Below are positions 1-7,492 of a stretch of 19,944 nucleotides of DNA, piece by piece. The translations under genes and the position numbers were made by a program. The stretch covers positions 1 through 19,944 of the forward strand of contig CAMORE010000025.1 in the NCBI GenBank assembly GCA_946623365.1. The letters are read 5' to 3'. Source of the stretch: an uncultured Acinetobacter sp. GTDB taxonomy: Bacteria; Cyanobacteriota; Vampirovibrionia; Gastranaerophilales; Gastranaerophilaceae. The first letter of the stretch is position 1, and each line of letters starts with the position of its first letter. The notes under the pieces were generated by a model. That model had not been told where the DNA came from and made no database searches. It saw only the letters and a program-made list of their open reading frames with translations.

Positions 1-146
1 ACTACGAAAATAACTGGATAGTTGAAAAAGGACTTGATTATGATGATGTAGTTGTAATTAAAGGTATTCAAGATATCTACAAATCAGGTCAGAAAGTAAA
101 AACTAAACAGTATCAGGCTGATGCTGAAGCAGAAAAGAAAAAATAA
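1..146 (+). CDS. RND efflux periplasmic adaptor (MFP/HlyD family), C-terminal end only
   Basis: Only the last 47 codons are in the window; the first full codon begins at base 3 and the TAA stop is at 144-146. The visible protein runs NWIVEKGLDYDDVVVIKG, then a short tail ending in AEAEKKK. The W-I-V-x-x-G-L...D-x-V-V-x-x-G pattern is typical of the C-terminal membrane-proximal domain of adaptors that join an RND pump to a TolC channel. The next two plus-strand genes are exactly those partners, which supports the call. The Lys/Glu-rich tail is probably disordered. The final 16 bases of the gene recur downstream at 215-230 (see the repeat entry). The fragment is short, so the family call leans on context. 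Confidence 0.75.
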   Translation, partial: YENNWIVEKGLDYDDVVVIKGIQDIYKSGQKVKTKQYQADAEAEKKK

Positions 147-230
147 TGACTCCGGTGCGGTGCACCGCACCCTACATATCTGTAAAACAAAGTCATATGT
201 AAAAGATGATAAAACAGAAAAGAAAAAATA
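130..230. repeat. 16-base direct repeat flanking a REP-like palindrome
   Basis: CAGAAAAGAAAAAATA occurs at 130-145, covering the end of the adaptor gene, and again at 215-230. The copies are 85 bases apart and identical. The interval between them contains the palindrome at 154-175. In the same frame the second copy would also read EKKK and then a stop (TAG), so one copy looks like the ancestral gene end and the other like a duplication made when the intervening segment arrived. Low-complexity A-rich sequence makes some chance matching possible. Confidence 0.6.
154..175 (-). repeat. REP-like element 1: GTAG plus perfect 18-base palindrome
   Basis: Bases 154-171 form a perfect palindrome (GGTGCG/GTGCAC/CGCACC), followed by CTAC at 172-175. 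Read on the minus strand this is GTAG followed directly by the palindrome. A GTAG (or GGAG) head on an imperfect palindrome is the known layout of REP elements mobilised by RAYT (TnpA_REP) transposases. It is strikingly GC-rich for this AT-rich region. It lies between the adaptor stop and the RND pump start, so it would also form a strong hairpin in the operon mRNA. Confidence 0.6.
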
Positions 231-234
231 GAAT

Positions 235-256
235 ATAGGTCGGGTTTTAACCTGAC
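235..256 (+). repeat. REP-like element 2 (ATAG head)
   Basis: ATAG at 235-238 is followed by an inverted repeat: GTCGGGTT (239-246), loop TT, AACCTGAC (249-256), with a single mismatch (a G-U pair in RNA). It resembles the neighbouring GTAG-headed elements in layout, but the head tetranucleotide differs by one base. It lies in the same adaptor-pump intergenic cluster. Confidence 0.4.
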
Positions 257-295
257 AAAAACAAAAAAGACTGTAGTTAGGGTGAAACCAGTAGT

Positions 296-319
296 GTAGG
301 TTTGGCATACTTGTCCAAC
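296..319 (+). repeat. REP-like element 3 (GTAG plus imperfect palindrome)
   Basis: GTAG at 296-299 is followed by GTTTGGCA (300-307) and a degenerate complementary arm TGTCCAAC (312-319), with bulges. Two further GTAG tetranucleotides lie just upstream (273-276 and 291-294). The first precedes a weak GGT/ACC hairpin and may be a decayed copy. Confidence is limited because the stem is imperfect. Confidence 0.35.
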
Positions 320-333
320 AAAATAAAAAGAGT

Positions 334-355
334 GTAGGGTGCAATTATTTGCACC
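334..355 (+). repeat. REP-like element 4 (GTAG plus hairpin) just upstream of the RND gene
   Basis: GTAG at 334-337 is followed by GGTGCAA (338-344), loop TTAT, and the exact complement TTGCACC (349-355). The GTAGGGTGC beginning matches element 1 read on the opposite strand, so the two look like one family in opposite orientations. The hairpin ends about 20 bases before the pump ATG and immediately precedes its ribosome-binding region (AAAGGAAAAGAG, 363-374). Confidence 0.55.
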
Positions 356-375
356 ACAAATAAAAGGAAAAGAGA

Positions 376-3300
376 ATGGCAATAAATAAAGAAGATTTAT
401 ATTTTTTCATTAAGAAACCAAGATTTGCAGTTGTTATATCTGCAATAATCATGATTTTAGGTTTACTTTCATTATTTGGCTTGCAACAGGAAAAGTATCC
501 GAATATTACACCGCCTCAGGTAACAATATCTGCATATTATCCGGGTGCAAGTGCTTCCGTTATTGAATCTTCTGTTGCATCTCTTTTAGAGTCTCAACTT
601 AACGGTGTTCAGGATATGATTTATATGTCTTCAACAAGTTATGACGGAGCTTATAATTTAAACATTTATTTTAAAACAGGTACGGATAATGATATTAACT
701 TAATGAATGTGCAAAACAAACTTCAACAGGTTCAGGCGCTACTGCCGCAAGAGGTTATGCAGCAAGGGTTAACCGCTGAAAACAAGGTCGGCGGTGCGGG
801 TGCTATTATTTTAAATCTTGCATCAGATAACGAATCTTGGAATCAATTGGATTTAACAAACTACGCTAATATATACGTAAAAGATGCTATAAAAAGAATT
901 AACGGTGTAGGCTCCGTTAATGTATTCGGTGCGGACGATTATAGTATAAGAATTTGGCTTGACCCTGCAAAACTGGCAAGCTATAAAGTTACAATTGCAG
1001 AAATTCAAAATGCAATCAGAACTCAAAACGTTCAGTTGTCAACAGGTGCTTTAGGAGATCAGCCTACGGATGCAAATCCGAGTTTGAAGCTTTCTTTGTT
1101 AACAAAAGGCAGGTTACAAACACCTGAAGAATTTGGGAATATAGTAATTCGTTCCAATTCTGACGGATCAAAGCTAAGACTAAAGGAATTATCAAGAGTT
1201 GAGCTCGGTGCAAAATCTTATTCAATGTTTGGTATAGTTGATGGAAAACCTGCCGCATTAATACAGGTTATGCCTCTTCCGGGTGCTAATACGGTTGAGA
1301 TTTGTAATAATATTTATAAAACAATTGATGAACTTTCAAAGACATTTCCTGATTCATTAAAGCTTGATATTATGATGGACAGTTCCACATTTATCAATGA
1401 ATCAATGGATGAGGTAGAGTTTACTATTCTTTTAACATCTTTAATCGTAATTTTAATTATATTTGTATTTTTGGGTGACTTTAAAGCAACTTTAATTCCT
1501 TGCGTAACAATTCCTGTATCTCTTGTCGGTACGTTTATTGCCCTGAAGGCATTAGGAATGTCTTTAAACTTGTTGACTTTATTTGCGTTAGTTCTTGCTG
1601 TTGCGGTTGTAGTCGATGATGCAATTGTTGTAATAGAAAACGTAAAAAGACATATTGAAGACGGAAAATCTGCGCTTGAAGCAACACAAATCACAATGGG
1701 AGAAGTAGGCGGCTCGCTTGTTGCTATGGCTGCTGTTTTAATGGCAGTTTTTGTTCCAATGTGCTTTATGAGTGGTTTATCAGGTACGATGTATAAACAA
1801 TTTGCAGTTTGTATTGCTGTATCAATTGCATTTTCTGCTGTTTGTGCGCTGTCACTTTCTCCTGCAATGTGCTCCATCATCTTAAAACCGTCTAAAAAGA
1901 AAGAAAATGATAAGCTTACGTGGGTAAAAATTGCAGAAGAATATATTAACAAAGGAATTACTATTTTTAACGAAAAGTTTGATAAGTTAACCGATTACTA
2001 TATTGACCTCGTTAAAAAATTTGTTCACGATAAAAAATTAACAATAATTACATATGTTGCAATAGTTCTTTTGATGTTGGGATTATTTAAAATTATTCCT
2101 ACAGGATTTATACCAGACGAAGATCAAGGTATGCTGATATCAGTTGTAACGCTTCCTGACGGTGCATCACTAAACAGAACCAAGGATGTATGTACAAAAT
2201 TCATAAAACAAATAGAAGATATAGAAGGTATTGATAAGGATAGGGTTATTGCATTCGGCGGATTTGGACCTTCAAATCAGGCAACTATTGTTATTCAATT
2301 AACCGAATGGGGCGAGCGTAAGGTTAATCCGTTAAGCTGGATAATTCGCAAGATTCAAGGCAAGCAAACAGACCTTTCTCACAATGGTATTTTATCCGAG
2401 ATATATAAACGTACGGCAGATATTAATGAAGCTTCTATTTTTACGCTTTCACCGCCTGCAATAGACGGTTTGGGTATGGCAGGAGGCTTTGAATATCAGT
2501 TAATGTCTACAGGTAATGCGAGTGTTCAAGATATTGCTGCTTTTGCGAATGAGTTTGTTGCAAATGCAAATCAAAATTCCGCTTTACAAAATGTTTATAC
2601 TCAATTTCAGGCAAATGTACCTCAATATCAGCTTGATATAGACTATGAAAAAGCTCTTGCGCAAGGAGTTGATTTAACAGAACTTCATAATACATTGTCT
2701 TCGACTTTGTCATATTCATATATAAACGATTTCAATAAACTTGGAAGAGTATTCAAAGTCTTTATGCAAGCAGAAGGTGATTACAGAAACAAAATTGAAG
2801 ATTTGCAAAAAATATATGTTATGAATACAAAAGGACAGCCTGTCCCTATCATGACTATGATTACGCCAAAACAAACAGTTGGTGCGGTTTCTATTACAAG
2901 ATTTAATCAATTCCGTTCGGCTCAAATTCAGGGTTCTCCTGCAAACGGTAAATCATCCGGTGAAGCAATGAAGACAATGGAAAACTTGTCTAAGAAATAT
3001 TTACCGAAAGATTACACATTTGCTTGGTCTGGTACATCATTGCAGGAAAAGGAATCATCAGGGCAAACAGGTCTTGTTGTAGGATTTGCACTTCTATTTG
3101 TATATCTGTTCCTCGTAGCTTTATATGAAAGCTGGATGATTCCGGTTGCGGTACTTCTGATTTCGCCGGTGGCAATTGTTGGTGCATTGATTTTCCAATT
3201 AATGATGGGGCAAGCCTTGGATTTATATTCACAAGTAGGTTTGATTACGTTAATAGGTCTGGCTGCTAAACAATCAATATTGATTGTAGAATTTGCAAAA

Positions 3301-3594
3301 GAAGAACACGAAGCTCATGGGTTGTCAATATATGATGCTGCAATTAAGTCAGCTTTACTCAGATTTAGAGCAATTATGATGACGGAAGCTGCGTTTATTT
3401 TAGGTATTTTACCATTGTTATTTGCATCTGGTGCAGGTGCAAACAGCAGAATATCAGTAGGTTCTACCGTAATCGGAGGTATGATGGTTGCTGCAACAAT
3501 CGGTACGGTATTAACTCCTGCTTTTTATGTGATTATTCAAGATGTTGTGGATAAATATTTTAATAATAAACATGAGGAGTCACAGATTGTTTAA
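376..3594 (+). CDS. RND efflux pump, inner-membrane subunit (HAE1/AcrB family)
   Basis: This 1072-residue protein has the length and layout of AcrB/MexB-type proton-driven pumps. It has a TM1 helix at about residues 15-35, a large periplasmic porter loop, a bundle of helices, a second periplasmic loop, and a closing helix bundle. The TM4 signature VVVDDAIVVIENV carries the paired aspartates D414-D415 (AcrB D407/D408). The TM10 segment GLAAKQSILIVEFAK carries K965 (AcrB K940). The proton-relay residues are therefore intact and the pump should be active. It sits between an adaptor end and a TolC-like gene, forming a standard tripartite system that exports compounds across both membranes. The start is supported by the AAGGAAAAGAG ribosome site. 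Substrates cannot be told from sequence, so no specific gene symbol is given. Confidence 0.95.
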   Translation: MAINKEDLYFFIKKPRFAVVISAIIMILGLLSLFGLQQEKYPNITPPQVTISAYYPGASASVIESSVASLLESQLNGVQDMIYMSSTSYDGAYNLNIYFKTGTDNDINLMNVQNKLQQVQALLPQEVMQQGLTAENKVGGAGAIILNLASDNESWNQLDLTNYANIYVKDAIKRINGVGSVNVFGADDYSIRIWLDPAKLASYKVTIAEIQNAIRTQNVQLSTGALGDQPTDANPSLKLSLLTKGRLQTPEEFGNIVIRSNSDGSKLRLKELSRVELGAKSYSMFGIVDGKPAALIQVMPLPGANTVEICNNIYKTIDELSKTFPDSLKLDIMMDSSTFINESMDEVEFTILLTSLIVILIIFVFLGDFKATLIPCVTIPVSLVGTFIALKALGMSLNLLTLFALVLAVAVVVDDAIVVIENVKRHIEDGKSALEATQITMGEVGGSLVAMAAVLMAVFVPMCFMSGLSGTMYKQFAVCIAVSIAFSAVCALSLSPAMCSIILKPSKKKENDKLTWVKIAEEYINKGITIFNEKFDKLTDYYIDLVKKFVHDKKLTIITYVAIVLLMLGLFKIIPTGFIPDEDQGMLISVVTLPDGASLNRTKDVCTKFIKQIEDIEGIDKDRVIAFGGFGPSNQATIVIQLTEWGERKVNPLSWIIRKIQGKQTDLSHNGILSEIYKRTADINEASIFTLSPPAIDGLGMAGGFEYQLMSTGNASVQDIAAFANEFVANANQNSALQNVYTQFQANVPQYQLDIDYEKALAQGVDLTELHNTLSSTLSYSYINDFNKLGRVFKVFMQAEGDYRNKIEDLQKIYVMNTKGQPVPIMTMITPKQTVGAVSITRFNQFRSAQIQGSPANGKSSGEAMKTMENLSKKYLPKDYTFAWSGTSLQEKESSGQTGLVVGFALLFVYLFLVALYESWMIPVAVLLISPVAIVGALIFQLMMGQALDLYSQVGLITLIGLAAKQSILIVEFAKEEHEAHGLSIYDAAIKSALLRFRAIMMTEAAFILGILPLLFASGAGANSRISVGSTVIGGMMVAATIGTVLTPAFYVIIQDVVDKYFNNKHEESQIV

Positions 3595-3676
3595 AACCAA
3601 ACAAAAAGATGATACAAACTGCACTGTTTTTATGTGATAATTATGGAAGCAATTATATAAGATAGAGATTAAGAGT

Positions 3677-5134
3677 ATGAAATTGAATAAAAAAAGAATT
3701 ATAAGTTTAGCAATATTATCTTGTTTTGTTTTTTCAACTATGAATCCGGCTGAAGCATTTTTATTCAGAAAAAATAAAAATACTCAAGCTGTAAAGGTAC
3801 AAAAAACAAAAAAAGTAAAAACAAAAAAACAAAAGAACAAACAGGAAGAAACAGTACCTTATACTAATGATACTCATTCTGTATTTACACTAAATGATTG
3901 TATAGAAAATGCAATCAAATATAATCCGTCTATACGAGCTTCAATTTATAACGAAGAAGTTTATAAATCCCGAATCGGTCAGGCTTGGGCAAACTTTTTC
4001 CCTGTAATAAGCGCCGGTGTAGAAGCATCAAGAAGCGGTAATAAATATTCAGGAGATGTTCCTTTCGGCATGAGAAGTCAATATACAACGATGGGATATG
4101 TTCCTACGGTATCAGCAAATATGATGTTATTTGATTTCGGAAAAACGAAGGCGACTGCTGATATGGCAAAAAGAATGTATGAGTCTTCACAGGAAAATAC
4201 TAAAGAAAGTATTAATACTATAATCTACAGTATAAAAACTGCGTATTATAATATTCTTTTTGCGCAAGCACAGGTTCAAGTATATGAAGATACTGTTAAG
4301 GACTATCAACTGCAGTTGGATCAAGCTTGGGGATTTTATAGATACGGAACTAAGCCAAAAATAGATGTAGTTACAGCAGAATATAACCTTGGTAAAGCAA
4401 AGCTAAATCTTGTAAAAGCAAAAAATGTTTTAGATGTTGCTCAGGTTCAGCTTTCACAAATAATGGGTATGCCTGAATATACAAATTATGAACTTTCAGA
4501 CCAACTTACTCTTAATTTGTTTGATATAACTGATGAGGATGCAATAAAGACAGCTTTTGAAGTTCGTCCTGAACTCATATCAGCTTTAAAGAATGCAGAA
4601 GCTGCAAAAATGAACTTAAGAGCGACAAGAAGAGAACTAGCTCCTGATTTAGGAATATTTGGCAGCTATTCAAGCGGAATAGGTAATATTTATAATGTTC
4701 AATCTGGACAAATCGGAGTTGGTATCAATTATAGCGGACTGAATCTGGCAAGAGTTAAAAAACAGATAGATGAAGCGAATGCCGCATATAAGCAGGCAAA
4801 AGCTCAGTACGAAGATGTAAAGCACTCTGTATATTTCAATGTTAAAAAGAATTACATGGAACTTGAAACAGCAAGGGAAGCTATTGTTATAGCGAAACTT
4901 GCTTTAGATCAAGCAAAAGAACAATACAGGCAAGTTACGGGAAGATATAAAGCCGGAGTAGGTGACGCAATAGAATTAAAAGACGGTGAAAATACATATT
5001 TAAATGCACGTCTTGATTTTTATAATGCTATGTTGAACTATAATACAATAGCTGCAAGCTTAGAACGAGAAATTGGTTTACCTTTAAAATTGAAAGATGA
5101 AAAAGTCCTTGATATTACGGCAGATGATCTGTAA
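3677..5134 (+). CDS. TolC-family outer-membrane efflux channel
   Basis: This 485-residue secreted protein has a signal peptide (KKR, then IISLAILSCFVFS) and a likely signal peptidase I cut after AEA (residue 27). Two outer-membrane-efflux (OEP) repeats follow, visible as long Ala/Gln/Lys-rich helices with motifs such as DFGKTKATADMAKR and the related SGLNLARVKKQIDEA. It would form the trimeric outer-membrane exit duct for the RND pump 82 bases upstream and is probably co-transcribed with it. An odd Lys-rich stretch lies between the signal peptide and the first OEP repeat (residues 31-55, 12 of 25 residues Lys/Arg, none acidic). C16 could suggest a lipoprotein, but the lipobox fit is poor and AEA cleavage is preferred. 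The ribosome site is weak. Confidence 0.9.
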   Translation: MKLNKKRIISLAILSCFVFSTMNPAEAFLFRKNKNTQAVKVQKTKKVKTKKQKNKQEETVPYTNDTHSVFTLNDCIENAIKYNPSIRASIYNEEVYKSRIGQAWANFFPVISAGVEASRSGNKYSGDVPFGMRSQYTTMGYVPTVSANMMLFDFGKTKATADMAKRMYESSQENTKESINTIIYSIKTAYYNILFAQAQVQVYEDTVKDYQLQLDQAWGFYRYGTKPKIDVVTAEYNLGKAKLNLVKAKNVLDVAQVQLSQIMGMPEYTNYELSDQLTLNLFDITDEDAIKTAFEVRPELISALKNAEAAKMNLRATRRELAPDLGIFGSYSSGIGNIYNVQSGQIGVGINYSGLNLARVKKQIDEANAAYKQAKAQYEDVKHSVYFNVKKNYMELETAREAIVIAKLALDQAKEQYRQVTGRYKAGVGDAIELKDGENTYLNARLDFYNAMLNYNTIAASLEREIGLPLKLKDEKVLDITADDL

Positions 5135-5152
5135 TCAAGTATAGTTCGTGTA

Positions 5153-6391
5153 TTACAGTTTGTTTAATTTCGGGATTAAAAGAGTCAGTATTAAGAATGC
5201 CGTAAATGATAAAATTGCTAAAGGTCCAAATAATTGAGTTGTTGTTAGGCTTTCATATTTTCCGCCCCAAATTCCTGCAAGTAAATCTCCGAAAAAGCAG
5301 GTTAAAAACCAACATCCCATCATTAACGAAAGGAATTTTTTCGGTGCAAGTTTAGAAACTAATGATAGACCAATCGGGGACAGGCATAATTCTGACAGAG
5401 TCATTATAAAGTATACCAAAACGAGCCAAAGCGGAGAGATTAAAGAAGTATCCGATAATTTTCCCGCATAGATTAATATTACATAAGCTATTGTCATTAA
5501 TAAAAGTGAGATAGCAAATTTTTCCACTGAAGAAGGTTCTAATTTTAAAGTCCTAAGTTTTTCCCATATTATTGAAAATATGGGAGCGAGTGTAATTATA
5601 AAAAGCGGATTAAGAGATTGGAAATATCCTGTCGGAATCTCAAAACCTAATATATTCCTCTGTGTTTTATATTCCGCAAAAAGAGTCAGTGAAGAACCCG
5701 CTTGCTCAAAGCAAATCCAAAACGGTATTGTAAACAGCATTAATATAAACAAATATAATAAATTTGAGGAGTTGCTTTTATCATTTGTATCTTCTGTTTT
5801 TACTTTTATGTAAGGTTTAAGTCCTTTATCTCCCAATAACTTATTTTCAAAAATTTTATATGTAAAAAGTCCAATTAGCATTCCGCATCCTGCTGCTGCG
5901 AATCCCCATTCAAAACCGTATTTTACGGCTAGTGTTCCGCAAACAAGAGGTGATAAAAATGCACCTACGTTAATTCCCATATAAAAAACAGTAAAAGCTG
6001 AATCTTTTTTTTGATCATCATCATACAGCAAGCCCAAAACCGAACTTATATTGGACTTGAATAAACCGTTTGCAGAAATCATTAAAAACAATGAAAGGAA
6101 GAATAAATTTTTAGGAGCAAATGCAAGTAAGAAAAGACCAACGCTCATAAGAATTGCGCCTGCCGTTATACATTTTCTCTGTCCAAAACACCTGTCTGCA
6201 AGATATCCGCCGATTAGGGGTGTTAAATATACAAAACCGGTATAAAGGCCATATATAATTCCTGCTTTTTCGGAAGATAATAATAATGTTTGTATCATGT
6301 ACAAAACGAGCAGGGCACGCATTCCGTAAAATGAAAAACGTTCCCACATCTCTAAACAAAACAATAGGTATAATCCTTTAGGGTGCTTCAT
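5153..6391 (-). CDS. POT/PTR-family proton-coupled peptide transporter
   Basis: A 412-residue membrane protein. The N-terminal helix carries the POT signature ExxER (E14, E17, R18) in EMWERFSFYG. The second PTR signature appears as FTVFYMGINVGAF near residue 131, and a conserved FEQAGSSLTLFAE segment lies in helix 7. These place it in the family that imports di- and tripeptides with protons. By eye it has about 12 hydrophobic helices. Between helices 6 and 7 there is only a hydrophilic loop of about 28 residues, whereas most bacterial POTs carry two extra helices (HA and HB) there, which explains the short length. It begins 2 bases after the mnmA stop and should be translated from the same message, with GGAAG upstream as ribosome site. 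Its 3' end faces the TolC-like gene, 18 bases away. Confidence 0.9.
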   Translation of the reverse strand: MKHPKGLYLLFCLEMWERFSFYGMRALLVLYMIQTLLLSSEKAGIIYGLYTGFVYLTPLIGGYLADRCFGQRKCITAGAILMSVGLFLLAFAPKNLFFLSLFLMISANGLFKSNISSVLGLLYDDDQKKDSAFTVFYMGINVGAFLSPLVCGTLAVKYGFEWGFAAAGCGMLIGLFTYKIFENKLLGDKGLKPYIKVKTEDTNDKSNSSNLLYLFILMLFTIPFWICFEQAGSSLTLFAEYKTQRNILGFEIPTGYFQSLNPLFIITLAPIFSIIWEKLRTLKLEPSSVEKFAISLLLMTIAYVILIYAGKLSDTSLISPLWLVLVYFIMTLSELCLSPIGLSLVSKLAPKKFLSLMMGCWFLTCFFGDLLAGIWGGKYESLTTTQLFGPLAILSFTAFLILTLLIPKLNKL

Positions 6392-6393
6392 AT

Positions 6394-7473
6394 CTATATT
6401 ACTTCCGTAATAATACCGCCTCCAAGAACGTAATCTCCGTTATAAAGAACAATTGATTGCCCTTTAGCAATGGATTTTTGCATGTCGTCAAATTTTACAA
6501 TGATTTCATCTCCGCAAATTTCTGCATTAACTCCGGTTGGCTGCTGCGTTGAGCGAATTTTAGCTTGCGCAGAAAATTTATTAGAACTTGGCGGAATAAT
6601 CCAATTCAAGTCGGAAGCCTTTAAAGAATCTTTCATTGTTTTATCTTTCGGTCCGATTACAACTTCGTTTGAATCTTTTCTAAGCTCTAATACGTATAAA
6701 GGTTCAGTAGAAGATATTCCGACACCTTTTCTTTGCCCGATTGTGTAGTTCCAAATACCTTTATGCGTGCCAAGAACTTTGCCGTTTAAATCAACAATAT
6801 TTCCTTCTTTTTCTTCCACTCCAAGAAGTTCGTTGTAGTCTCCGTAGTAAAAATCTTGGCTGTCCGGTTTTTCTGCAACTGTTAAACCGTTTGATTTTGC
6901 TATATCTCTTATTTCTTCTTTTGTCTTATCTCCAAGGGGTAAATAAATATTTGCCAACTGTTCTTGTTTGAGTCTATATAAAAAATATGATTGATCTTTT
7001 TTCGGATTAATACCTCTTTTTAAAATATATTTATCGTTTTCTTTTTCAACTCTGGCGTAGTGTCCCGTTGCAAATTTATCAAACTCTATTCCGTTTGCTT
7101 TGGCTAACCTCGGCAGTACATCAAATTTGATAAGTGAATTACACCAAATACAAGGATTCGGAGTGTTTCCGCTTAAGTATTCTTTTTTAAAGTTATCTAA
7201 AACGATTTCTTCATATTGTTTGGCGCAATCAAAAACATAAAACGGAATTCCGATTTCTTCCGCTATTTTGCGTGCTCCTTCGATGTCTTCTTTTTCATCC
7301 GGACCAAAGCACGCACCATGTCTTTTGGGGAGTTTATCCTTTAGTTGTTCTTTAACACCTCTATCACCCCAAATAGCCATTGTTGCGCCAATAACTTCAT
7401 GTCCTTGCTGTTTTAGCAAAAGTGCTGTTACTGAAGAATCAACTCCGCCTGACATTCCGACTAATATTTTCAT
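6394..7473 (-). CDS. mnmA: tRNA-specific 2-thiouridylase MnmA, non-canonical cysteine set
   Basis: This 359-residue protein has the PP-loop ATPase motif SGGVDSS at residues 8-14, the tRNA-binding central part (ATGHYARV, DQSYFLYRL) and a C-terminal beta-barrel ending GGGIITEVI. MnmA adenylates U34 of tRNAs for Lys, Glu and Gln and inserts sulfur to give s2U. NPCIWCN holds C108 and C111; C111 aligns with E. coli C102, and C108 replaces its D99. The second catalytic cysteine (E. coli C199, usually DSTGICF or DSQDICF) is absent, and the region reads KPDSQDFYYGDY (residues 203-213). Another cysteine, C55 in RHGACFGPDE, lies in an otherwise conserved-looking loop and may compensate. The ribosome site AAGGAGT (7483-7489) is strong. 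The gene lies 19 bases after nadA. Confidence 0.93.
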   Translation of the reverse strand: MKILVGMSGGVDSSVTALLLKQQGHEVIGATMAIWGDRGVKEQLKDKLPKRHGACFGPDEKEDIEGARKIAEEIGIPFYVFDCAKQYEEIVLDNFKKEYLSGNTPNPCIWCNSLIKFDVLPRLAKANGIEFDKFATGHYARVEKENDKYILKRGINPKKDQSYFLYRLKQEQLANIYLPLGDKTKEEIRDIAKSNGLTVAEKPDSQDFYYGDYNELLGVEEKEGNIVDLNGKVLGTHKGIWNYTIGQRKGVGISSTEPLYVLELRKDSNEVVIGPKDKTMKDSLKASDLNWIIPPSSNKFSAQAKIRSTQQPTGVNAEICGDEIIVKFDDMQKSIAKGQSIVLYNGDYVLGGGIITEVI

Positions 7474-7492
7474 TTATTAATTACTCCTTAAG

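Noticed and set aside
84..382. Two overlapping minus-strand open frames rich in Phe
   Set aside because: They run across the REP-like cluster and the adaptor end, have low-complexity composition, and have no ribosome site or family resemblance.
1314..1952. 212-codon minus-strand open frame inside the RND pump gene
   Set aside because: It is a shadow of a strongly conserved plus-strand gene, with Ser/Thr/Ile-rich composition typical of antisense reading.
3637..3656. ATAATT/AATTAT dyad before the TolC-like gene
   Set aside because: Short A/T-only dyad expected by chance in this composition.
5131..5156. GTAAT/ATTAC hairpin between the TolC-like gene and the POT gene
   Set aside because: Only five A/T-rich pairs with a 16-base loop and no U-run; too weak to call a terminator.
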